Part shown: piece by piece, positions 1 through 5,438 of the stretch
Numbering within the stretch: position 1 is the first letter of the stretch
How the letters are laid out: every line of letters begins with the position of its first letter
Assembly (NCBI GenBank): GCA_902766805.1
Contig: CACXFF010000181.1
Span: forward strand, 1-7,343
Direction: 5' to 3'
DNA length: 7,343 bases
From: an uncultured Coriobacteriaceae bacterium
Lineage (GTDB): Bacteria; Actinomycetota; Coriobacteriia; Coriobacteriales; Atopobiaceae
Notes under the pieces: model-generated
Told to the model about the DNA's origin: nothing
The model's database searches: none
The model's input: the letters and a program-made list of their open reading frames with translations, nothing else
Program-made: the position numbers and the translations under genes

Positions 1-627
1 GCCTTCTACCAGATCACGCACCCGGGCGGCAAGCTCAACTTCATGGGCAACGAGATTGGCCAGTTCATCGAGTGGCGCTACTACGAGCCCATCCAGTGGT
101 TCATGGCCGAGCAGTACGAGGCCCACGGCAAGCACCAGCACTACATCGCCGCGCTCAACAAGATGTACAACGAGCAGCCCGGCCTGTGGGAGAAGGCCTA
201 TAGCGCCGACGGCTTCGAGTGGATCGACGCCAACGACGCCGACCAGTCCTTCATCTCCTACGTGCGCCACGGCAAGCGGCCCAAGGACGACCTGGTCGTG
301 CTCATCAACTGGGATCCGGCGACCTACGAGGAGTTCCGTATCGGCGTGCCCACCGCGGGCGAGTGGACCGAGATCTTCAACTCCGACGCGCAGGAGTTCG
401 GCGGCTCGGGCGTGACGAACGGCGCGCCGGTCCTGTCCGAGAAGGAGCCGTGGAACGGCCTCGACAACTCCATCGTCGTGCGCGTCCCGCCGCTGGGCGG
501 CGCCGTGTGGAAGCGCACGGGCAACCTGCCCAAGCCGCCTGCGGCCAAGAAGGCTCCCGCGGCCAAGAAGACGACCGCCAAGAAGGCTCCTGCCAAGAAG
601 GCCAAGGAAGCCGAGCAGGGCGAATAG
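1..627 (+). CDS. glgB: 1,4-alpha-glucan (glycogen) branching enzyme, C-terminal part
   Basis: The reading frame is open from base 1, so the gene starts upstream and only the last 208 residues are here. GlgB cuts alpha-1,4-glucan chains and re-attaches them through alpha-1,6 bonds during cytoplasmic glycogen synthesis. Recognition rests on the opening HPGGKLNFMGNEIGQFIEW, which matches the conserved block (HPGKKLLFMGNEFGQ..EW type) that follows the last catalytic Asp of GH13 branching enzymes. The end of the fold, a beta-rich domain with EFGGSGVTNG and ending VPPLGGAVWKR, matches the usual GlgB C-terminus (YGGSN...LPPLA..W). The catalytic Asp/Glu/Asp residues lie upstream and cannot be checked. 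After the normal end of the family the protein continues with about 30 residues rich in Lys, Ala and Pro, which is odd (see the repeat entry). A terminator follows 28 bases after the stop, so the unit ends here. Confidence 0.94.
   Translation, partial: AFYQITHPGGKLNFMGNEIGQFIEWRYYEPIQWFMAEQYEAHGKHQHYIAALNKMYNEQPGLWEKAYSADGFEWIDANDADQSFISYVRHGKRPKDDLVVLINWDPATYEEFRIGVPTAGEWTEIFNSDAQEFGGSGVTNGAPVLSEKEPWNGLDNSIVVRVPPLGGAVWKRTGNLPKPPAAKKAPAAKKTTAKKAPAKKAKEAEQGE
544..609 (+). repeat. Lys/Ala/Pro-rich C-terminal tail of GlgB, encoded by GCCAAGAAG repeats
   Basis: The nonamer GCCAAGAAG (Ala-Lys-Lys) occurs in frame at 544, 562, 577 and 592, followed by GCCAAGGAA at 601. The encoded tail runs AAKKAP-AAKKTT-AKKAP-AKKAK before an acidic end EAEQGE. 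It resembles the low-complexity tails of histone H1-like and some actinobacterial DNA-binding proteins and lies outside the GlgB fold. It is probably disordered and strongly basic. Its role is not known; binding to an anionic partner is only a guess. Confidence 0.85.
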
Positions 628-655
628 GCGCGGCCAACGCTCACTGACGGCACGG

Positions 656-683
656 GGAGGGTCCCTTCGGGGGCCCTCCTTCT
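656..683 (+). terminator. Rho-independent-type terminator after glgB
   Basis: A 10-bp stem (656-665 with 670-679, containing one G-T wobble) closes on a C(TTCG)G tetraloop, the very stable UUCG type. It is followed by a short, imperfect pyrimidine tract (TTCT). It starts 28 bases after the glgB stop codon. The weak T-tract lowers certainty about termination efficiency, but the stem itself is clear. Confidence 0.78.
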
Positions 684-861
684 GTGAGACGTCGGCGTGA
701 CGGCCCGTATTGCGGGAGCATGAACGCGCAGCTCAGGGGGCGTTATTTACACTTTCTTCATGAAAAAACAAGGGGCAAATCCCCTCTCTGGTGCGCGTTT
801 GTCGGCAAACAGCTAAACTGGTACGGCTTGTATAAGCTCTCAAAAGGGGGAGAAAGCAGTC
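684..861 (+). promoter_or_regulatory. glgP upstream leader with candidate promoter
   Basis: This spacer is visibly more AT-rich than its surroundings from about 743. The best -10 candidate is TATAAG at 831-836, lying inside a small inverted repeat, GCTT-gtat-AAGC (826-837). No convincing -35 is seen 16-18 bases upstream. Two other small inverted repeats are present: AGGGG-caaat-CCCCT (771-785) and GTTTG-tcgg-CAAAC (797-810). These could be operator or leader structures, but none is long enough to prove it. A purine-rich ribosome binding site (AAGGGGGAGA, 844-853) lies 8 bases before the glgP ATG. Confidence 0.45.
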
Positions 862-3267
862 ATGGACATGATCTTCAAGGACAAAGAGGACTTCCTCGAG
901 CAGTATAAAGACTACTTCCGCAGCCACCTCTCGCGGGAATTCAACGAGGTAGACAACGAGACTCGCTACGAGATGCTCGCCCGCCTGATCGCTCACCGCG
1001 CGCGCCGCGTGGAGAACCGCATGCAGGCCAAGGTCAGCGACAAGAAGCGCGTCTACTATTTCTCCCTCGAGTTCCTCATCGGCCCGCTGCTGGACAACTA
1101 CCTGCTGAACTTCGGCGTGCGCGACATGGTCGCCGAGGGGCTCAAGGAGCTGGGCATGGACCTGGACGAGCTCTGCGCGCACGAGATCGACCCGGGTCTG
1201 GGCAACGGCGGCCTCGGCCGTCTGGCCGCGTGCTTCCTGGACTCCATGGCCGCCGAGGGCATCATCGGCTACGGCATGGGCATGCGCTATCGTTACGGCC
1301 TGTTCAAGCAGGCCATCAAGGACGGCCGTCAGGTGGAGCTGACCGACGCCTGGCTGGAGAAGCCGTATCCTTGGGAGCAGAAGAAGGTCGGCTCGAGCGT
1401 CATCGTGCGCTTCGGCGGCCACGTGGAGCACCGCAACGGCCGTGCCGAATGGGTGGGCGGCGACCTGGTCAAGGCCGTCCCGCACGACGTGCCCATCGCC
1501 GGCTACGGCGGCCAGACCGTCAACCACCTGCGCCTGTGGGCTGCCGAGCCCGCGACCAGCGAGTTCGACCTGGACGCGTTCAACAACGGCGACTACGCCC
1601 GCGCCTTCAAGTTCAGGAGTGACGTGGAGGCCATCTCCACGATCCTGTACCCGAACGACTCTGGCGAGCACGGCAAGCTGCTGCGCCTCAAGCAGGAGTA
1701 CCTGTTCGTGACCGCCGGCCTGCAGTCGATCCTGCGCAACTACGTCATGGAGCACGGCGAGGATTGGAAGGCCCTGCCCCAGTGGGTGAGCCTGCACACC
1801 AACGACACCCACCCCGCGCTGCTCGGCCCCGAGCTCATGCGCATCCTGGTCGACGAGAAGGGCCTGGACTTCGACACCGCGTGGGAGATCACCACGCACA
1901 CCGTGTCCTACACCAACCACACGGTTCTTCCCGAGGCCCTGGAGAAGTGGCCCATCCACACGGTGCAGGCGCTCATCCCGCGCACCTACGACTTCATCCA
2001 GATGATCCACGACCGCTACATGCAGAGCATGGACCACGGCAATCCGCTGTGGCAGGAGATCGCGCGCAACACCGCCATCCTGTGGGACGGCGAGGTGCGC
2101 ATGGCCAACCTGTCCGTGATCTGCAGCTACTCCGTGAACGGCGTGGCCGGCCTGCACACCGAGATCCTCAAGCGTGAGACCCTGCACGACTTCGCGCAGC
2201 TCATGCCCGAGAAGTTCAACAACAAGACCAACGGCATCTCGCACCGCCGCTTCCTGGGCACCTCCGACCCCGCGCTGGCCAAGCTCGTGACCGAGGCCAT
2301 CGGCGACGGCTGGCTCAAGGACGCCTCCGAGCTCAAGAAGCTCGAGCAGTTCTACGGCGACGCCTCCTTCCTCGAGGAGCTCGGCCGCGTGAAGCACGCC
2401 AACAAGGAGCGTCTGGCGGCCTACGTTGCCAGCCACTGCGGCCAGACCATCGACCCCGACACGCTCTTCGACGTGCAGGTCAAGCGCTTCCACGCCTACA
2501 AGCGCCAGCTGCTCAACATCTTCAAGGTCATGAACCTGTACAACCAGATCAAGGCCGACCCGTCCTTCAGCCCGCGTCCCGCCACGTTCATCTTCTCGGG
2601 CAAGGCGGCGCAGTCCTACTACTTCGCCAAGGAGGTCATCCGTCTCATCAACTCGGTGGCCGACGTGGTGAACAACGACCCCGACTGCAAGGGCAAGATT
2701 TCCGTCTGCTTCATCCCGAACTTCGCGGTGAGCAACGCCCAGCTCATCTACCCCGCGGCCGAAATCTCCGAGCAGATCTCCACCGCCGGCAAGGAGGCTT
2801 CCGGCACCTCCAACATGAAGCTCATGATGAACGGCGCCATCACGCTGGGCACCTACGACGGCGCCAACATCGAGATCTCCGAGCTCGCGGGCATGGAGAA
2901 CATCAAGATCTTTGGCCTGCGCGTGGAGGACGTGGAGCGCCTGAAGAGGATTGGCTACCGCGCCGAGCAGCTCATCAGCGACAACCCCGACACCCTGGGC
3001 ACGCTTATGAACCAGCTCACCGATGGCACCTTCGGCGCGCTGTCCGGCGACTTCGGCACCATCCACAACGAGCTTCTGGTCAACAACGACTACGACCTGG
3101 TGCTCGCCGACTTCTCCAGCTACATGCGCGCCTACAACGAGCTGTGCGACGTGTACGGCGATCAGCAGCGCTGGAACGAGATGTCGCTGCACAACATCGC
3201 GAACTCCGGCTGGTTCTCTTCGGACCGCACCATCCGCGAGTACACCCGCGACATCTGGCACGCGTAA
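862..3267 (+). CDS. glgP: Glycogen/alpha-glucan phosphorylase
   Basis: This PLP-dependent GT35 phosphorylase releases glucose-1-phosphate from the non-reducing ends of glycogen or maltodextrin using phosphate, in the cytoplasm. At 801 residues it is close to E. coli MalP/GlgP length and looks complete. Landmarks in order: YYFSLEFLIG (65-74), GNGGLGRLAACFLDS (114-128), TNDTHP, YTNHTVLPEALEKWP (350-364, with His353 matching rabbit His377), FDVQVKRFHAYKRQLLN (536-552, with Lys541, Arg542 and Lys547 matching the phosphate/substrate-site Lys568, Arg569 and Lys574), and EASGTSNMK ending at Lys653, the PLP-binding lysine (rabbit Lys680). The start at 862 is fixed by the strong upstream Shine-Dalgarno. 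Small departures are Pro75 where rabbit muscle and E. coli enzymes have Arg (MGR/IGR), and Ala545 in the usual KRxHEYKR. Both may be typical of its subfamily. It follows glgB, so glycogen is the likely substrate, though a maltodextrin phosphorylase (malP) role cannot be excluded. Confidence 0.96.
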   Translation: MDMIFKDKEDFLEQYKDYFRSHLSREFNEVDNETRYEMLARLIAHRARRVENRMQAKVSDKKRVYYFSLEFLIGPLLDNYLLNFGVRDMVAEGLKELGMDLDELCAHEIDPGLGNGGLGRLAACFLDSMAAEGIIGYGMGMRYRYGLFKQAIKDGRQVELTDAWLEKPYPWEQKKVGSSVIVRFGGHVEHRNGRAEWVGGDLVKAVPHDVPIAGYGGQTVNHLRLWAAEPATSEFDLDAFNNGDYARAFKFRSDVEAISTILYPNDSGEHGKLLRLKQEYLFVTAGLQSILRNYVMEHGEDWKALPQWVSLHTNDTHPALLGPELMRILVDEKGLDFDTAWEITTHTVSYTNHTVLPEALEKWPIHTVQALIPRTYDFIQMIHDRYMQSMDHGNPLWQEIARNTAILWDGEVRMANLSVICSYSVNGVAGLHTEILKRETLHDFAQLMPEKFNNKTNGISHRRFLGTSDPALAKLVTEAIGDGWLKDASELKKLEQFYGDASFLEELGRVKHANKERLAAYVASHCGQTIDPDTLFDVQVKRFHAYKRQLLNIFKVMNLYNQIKADPSFSPRPATFIFSGKAAQSYYFAKEVIRLINSVADVVNNDPDCKGKISVCFIPNFAVSNAQLIYPAAEISEQISTAGKEASGTSNMKLMMNGAITLGTYDGANIEISELAGMENIKIFGLRVEDVERLKRIGYRAEQLISDNPDTLGTLMNQLTDGTFGALSGDFGTIHNELLVNNDYDLVLADFSSYMRAYNELCDVYGDQQRWNEMSLHNIANSGWFSSDRTIREYTRDIWHA

Positions 3268-3289
3268 ACGTTTGCGCGTAAGCGCTTGC
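3261..3289. promoter_or_regulatory. Tandem LacI-operator-like palindromes at the glgP stop codon
   Basis: Two back-to-back 14-bp near-palindromes, GCGTAAACGTTTGC (3262-3275) and GCGTAAGCGCTTGC (3276-3289), overlap the glgP stop and its 3' flank. They differ only at positions 7 and 10, which face each other across the dyad, so the symmetry is preserved (A-T changed to G-C). The first extends to an 18-bp palindrome with one T/G mismatch pair (3261-3278). The central AAACGTTT and AAGCGCTT cores are typical of LacI/GalR-family operators. No regulator gene is in the window, and the site could instead act as an RNA hairpin. Confidence 0.45.
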
Positions 3290-3314
3290 CACGCGTTTGG
3301 CGCACGCTTGTGAC

Positions 3315-3344
3315 GGGGCCAGTCCTTCGGGGCTGGCCCTTTTT
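3315..3344 (+). terminator. Rho-independent terminator after glgP
   Basis: A 10-bp GC-rich stem (3316-3325 with 3330-3339, one G-T wobble), extendable by a further G-T pair, encloses a TTCG loop and is followed by five T residues (3340-3344). This is a textbook terminator 48 bases after the glgP stop and shows that glgP ends its transcription unit here. It uses the same C(TTCG)G loop design as the glgB terminator. Confidence 0.92.
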
Positions 3345-3356
3345 GTGTGCGTGCCC

Positions 3357-3401
3357 TTGTTACCGTAGAGCCTTCGGCTTCCCGGTAACAACGCGCGTTG
3401 T
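3357..3401. promoter_or_regulatory. Hairpin and overlapping 14-bp palindrome upstream of the amidohydrolase gene
   Basis: TTGTTACCG (3357-3365) is perfectly complementary to CGGTAACAA (3383-3391), with an inner AGCC-ttc-GGCT stem (3369-3379), giving a 35-nt hairpin. Its right arm overlaps a perfect 14-bp palindrome, ACAACGCGCGTTGT (3388-3401). The two structures share bases 3388-3391 and so exclude each other in a transcript. The palindrome lies about 16 bases before the candidate -10 element, over the -35 region, which is where a repressor would bind. No T-tract follows, so it does not look like a second terminator. Confidence 0.5.
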
Positions 3402-3416
3402 GGGTCGGTGAGTCGC

Positions 3417-3422
3417 TACACT
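3417..3422 (+). promoter_or_regulatory. Candidate -10 element of the amidohydrolase gene
   Basis: TACACT, in the context CGCTACACTAGG, sits 31 bases before the chosen start codon. The nadE upstream region has a matching arrangement, CGCTACCATAGG, at nearly the same distance from its ATG. No good -35 hexamer is present; the region where it would lie is covered by the 14-bp palindrome. Confidence 0.4.
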
Positions 3423-3440
3423 AGGTGCAAACGTCGCGAC

Positions 3441-3447
3441 AGGGAGG
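3441..3447 (+). promoter_or_regulatory. Ribosome binding site that fixes the amidohydrolase start
   Basis: AGGGAGG lies 5 bases before the ATG at 3453. The frame is open from a GTG at 3408, but that codon has no Shine-Dalgarno and lies upstream of the candidate -10 element, so 3453 is preferred. Confidence 0.85.
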
Positions 3448-3452
3448 CAGCC

Positions 3453-5069
3453 ATGCAGCCAGAGTATGTCATCACGTCCGAACACGTCTGGGTGGGCACG
3501 GACGACGCGCAGGCAGACGAAGCGTTGGCCCTTGCGGTGGCAGGCGGTCGCGTGCAGGCGATTGCCCCGCGTGACCAGGCCGAGGAGTTGGCCGCCGGCG
3601 CGCCGGTGGAGGACTGGGGCGACGCCTTCGTGTGCCCTGGCTTCCACGACGCACACATGCACGTGTTCCATGCAGCGCTCTTCCCGAGCGAGCTTGCTAC
3701 GGAGTACGCGGGCGAGTCCGAGGAGGACTGCGTGGCGCACTTGGTGGAGTGGACCATAGGCAAGCGCGACGACGGCTCGTGGCTCGTGAGCCATGGTTGG
3801 CGTGACAACCTTTGGCGCCCGCAACATGCGCCTACGCGTGCCTCGCTGGACCAGGTCTTCCCCAATCGGCCCGTGGCCATGTATTCGGGCGACGCCCACA
3901 CCTTGTGGGTCAACACGCGCGGCTTGGAAGAGCTGGGCATCATGCGCGACACCGAGCCACCCGAGGGCGGGAGCTTCGACCGCGATCCTGTGACGGGCGA
4001 GCTCACCGGTGTGCTGCGCGAAGCGGCGGGCATGAAATATGTGGCGCGCGTGCTCGCGAGCTTTTCCATCGAGCAGCTCTGCGCCATCTACCAGGACTTC
4101 TTCCAGCGTCTGCGCGCGATGGGCATCACGAGCGTGTGCGACATGGCCCTCTCGCTCATCCCGGGTGCCGACAGCATCAACCCGCAGGTCTACGAGCGCT
4201 TGCTGGCGACCGATGCGCTTCCCGTGCGCGCGCACCTTTTCCCCTGCCTGAGCGACGACCAGTCCAACCTCGAGGAGCTGCAGGCGCGTCTCACGGGCCC
4301 GATGCTGCGTGCCCCGGGCTTCAAGCAGTTCTTCGACGGCGTGAGCAGCCAACACACCGCGTGGTGCAGCGAGCCCTATGCGAACCCGCGCTTCGAGGGC
4401 GACTGTGGCCGGCCCACGGTGGCGCCCGAACGCATGCGCGCACTGGTGCTTGCCGCCGCCGAACGCGGCCACTCCGTGCGCATCCACACCATCGGCGATG
4501 CGGCCGTGCACGAGGCCATCGACATCTTCGCCGAGGCACGTGCTCGGTTCGGCGCGCCGACGCAGGGGCGCAACACCTTGGAGCACGTGGAGGACATCAG
4601 CCCGACGGACATCAGGGCCATGGTGGAGGCAGGGCTCGTGGCGAGCGTGCAGCCGCCGCACGTGACCATCGACATCAAGCAGCCCGCGCGTGACCTGGGC
4701 GAGTGGCGCGCGCAGCGCATGTGGCCGTTCGCGAGCATGGGCAGGGCTGGTCTGCCGCTGGCCTTCGGCACGGACGCACCCGTTGTGCCGCCTACCAGCA
4801 CCGACGTGCTCTACACCGCGATCGCGCGCCAGTCTCCCGAGCTGCATCAGCCTGAGGGTGGCTGGTATCCCGAGCAGCGCATGAGCCGTGCCGACGCCCT
4901 GCGCGCCTACAGCCTGGGCAGCGCCATGGCCGTGGGCCGCGAGCGCGAGCTGGGGGCTTTGGCGCCGGGCATGCTCGCCGACATTGCCGTGTGGGACACA
5001 AACTTCCTCACCTGCAGCATGGACGAGGTCCAGGAGGCTCGCTGCCTGACGACGCACCTGGGCGCATAG
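3453..5069 (+). CDS. YtcJ-like metal-dependent amidohydrolase
   Basis: The 538-residue protein belongs to the amidohydrolase superfamily, YtcJ-like branch (COG1574 type), which includes N-substituted formamide deformylase but is mostly uncharacterised. Such enzymes hydrolyse C-N bonds with metal held in a TIM barrel. Visible features are an N-terminal beta-sandwich strand region, then PGFHDAHMH (62-70) with the metal ligands His68 and His70. FKQFFDG follows, where Lys291 is at the likely bridging (carboxylated) lysine. Next come VRIHTIGDAA with His345, LEHVED with His378, and AFGTDAPV with the catalytic Asp441. The C-terminus (LGALAPGMLADIAVWD) returns to the sandwich domain in the usual way. 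There is no signal peptide, so it is cytoplasmic. Every expected ligand is present, so it should be active. The substrate cannot be told from sequence. Neighbours give no hint: it is flanked by a terminator upstream and a long non-coding gap downstream, and looks monocistronic. Confidence 0.92.
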   Translation: MQPEYVITSEHVWVGTDDAQADEALALAVAGGRVQAIAPRDQAEELAAGAPVEDWGDAFVCPGFHDAHMHVFHAALFPSELATEYAGESEEDCVAHLVEWTIGKRDDGSWLVSHGWRDNLWRPQHAPTRASLDQVFPNRPVAMYSGDAHTLWVNTRGLEELGIMRDTEPPEGGSFDRDPVTGELTGVLREAAGMKYVARVLASFSIEQLCAIYQDFFQRLRAMGITSVCDMALSLIPGADSINPQVYERLLATDALPVRAHLFPCLSDDQSNLEELQARLTGPMLRAPGFKQFFDGVSSQHTAWCSEPYANPRFEGDCGRPTVAPERMRALVLAAAERGHSVRIHTIGDAAVHEAIDIFAEARARFGAPTQGRNTLEHVEDISPTDIRAMVEAGLVASVQPPHVTIDIKQPARDLGEWRAQRMWPFASMGRAGLPLAFGTDAPVVPPTSTDVLYTAIARQSPELHQPEGGWYPEQRMSRADALRAYSLGSAMAVGRERELGALAPGMLADIAVWDTNFLTCSMDEVQEARCLTTHLGA

Positions 5070-5092
5070 GGCCTCGTCGCGCGGATGCGCGG

Positions 5093-5143
5093 CGTCTGGC
5101 GCGCGCTCGGGATCGCGCCCGTGGACGGTGTTGGCGCCAGACG
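5093..5143. repeat. 10-bp perfect inverted repeat (long hairpin)
   Basis: CGTCTGGCGC (5093-5102) is the exact reverse complement of GCGCCAGACG (5134-5143). The 31-base loop contains a second small stem, CGGG/CCCG (5108-5121). Its right arm is shared with the larger inverted repeat at 5120-5252, so only one of the two structures can form at a time. It begins 24 bases after the amidohydrolase stop and could act as an RNA 3'-end structure, although no T-tract follows. Confidence 0.6.
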
Positions 5144-5252
5144 CTACGGATTCCGAGGGCGCGAAGTGGCGGGCCTGCGCCAACAGTGCTTCTGCTGCTC
5201 GCTGCTCGGCCATCCCGGCAAAACGGAGCGCCTGGCGCCAACAACGTCCGCG
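5120..5252. repeat. 29-bp imperfect inverted repeat enclosing 75 bp
   Basis: The left arm (5120-5148) and the reverse complement of the right arm (5224-5252) agree at 25 of 29 positions, including an uninterrupted 12-base block, TGTTGGCGCCAG. The 75-bp interior carries another copy of the TGTTGGCGC motif on the - strand (5174-5186). The form is that of a MITE-like or repetitive extragenic palindromic element with long terminal repeats. No transposase is present and no clear target-site duplication was seen. It could equally encode a structured RNA. Confidence 0.6.
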
Positions 5253-5391
5253 GGCTGCCAACAATAACGCCATACGCGTCCCCCGAGGCATGAGACGACC
5301 CGCCGCACGGGGCCTGCGGAGCCTGAGGCGCATCGCGGGACCGCGGCCGAGGCTCGTTTTCCACTCGGGAACGGCTGGGCGTGGGACCAGT

Positions 5392-5407
5392 GCGTAAGCG
5401 CTACCAT
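5392..5407 (+). promoter_or_regulatory. nadE candidate -10 with overlapping operator-like motif
   Basis: TACCAT (5402-5407), in the context CGCTACCATAGG, lies 32 bases before the nadE ATG, matching the arrangement upstream of the amidohydrolase. Overlapping it is GCGTAAGCGCT (5392-5402), an exact 11-base copy of 3276-3286 at the end of glgP. Its GTAANCGNT core resembles LacI/GalR-family operators, including cre-type sites. A repressor bound here would cover the -10. No good -35 is visible. Confidence 0.4.
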
Positions 5408-5426
5408 AGGGCGCATGACCCTGGGT

Positions 5427-5433
5427 AAGGAGG
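5427..5433 (+). promoter_or_regulatory. Ribosome binding site that fixes the nadE start
   Basis: AAGGAGG is a near-perfect Shine-Dalgarno 5 bases before the ATG at 5439. An in-frame ATG at 5415 lies upstream of this site, has no ribosome binding site of its own and adds only eight residues with no family match, so 5439 is chosen. Confidence 0.9.
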
Positions 5434-5438
5434 CCCTC

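Larger units (their letters stand above)
5070..5391. other. Repeat-rich non-coding gap before nadE
   Basis: No convincing gene is present: small open frames here lack ribosome binding sites and recognisable protein features. A short motif, TGTTGGC(GC/GCC)AG, recurs: on the + strand at about 5129-5140 and on the - strand at about 5174-5186, 5231-5244 and 5254-5264. A related half-copy without the TGTTG lies at 5093-5102. A small CGCGC-ggat-GCGCG hairpin (5078-5091) follows the amidohydrolase stop. No T-tract terminator is seen for the amidohydrolase. The part from 5265 to 5391 holds only short inverted repeats such as CCGAG/CTCGG (5347-5368). Confidence 0.6.

Noticed and set aside
760..816. 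An 18-codon possible leader peptide (starting MKKQGAN) before glgP
   Set aside because: No Shine-Dalgarno precedes it, the codons show no regulatory run of one amino acid, and it lies upstream of the better -10 candidate.
684..908. A 74-codon open frame upstream of and overlapping glgP
   Set aside because: Its start lies in the terminator flank. The internal ATG at 720 has a GGGAG only one base away, too close for a ribosome binding site. It overlaps the well-supported glgP start.
733..3261. An 842-codon open frame on the - strand opposite glgP
   Set aside because: It is the mirror of glgP codon bias (Val, Leu, Gly, His-rich) with no family features. glgP itself is certain.
3408..3452. Upstream GTG start for the amidohydrolase
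   Set aside because: The ATG at 3453 has a strong Shine-Dalgarno at proper distance, while the GTG has none and would precede the candidate -10 element.
5085..5397. Small + strand open frames (60 and 89 codons) in the gap before nadE
   Set aside because: Neither has a ribosome binding site, both run through the inverted-repeat element, and they overlap each other in different frames. They are more likely chance translations of repeat DNA.
5268..5438. A possible riboswitch upstream of nadE
   Set aside because: No known NAD-related riboswitch pattern or conserved fold was recognisable. Only short, isolated inverted repeats were seen.
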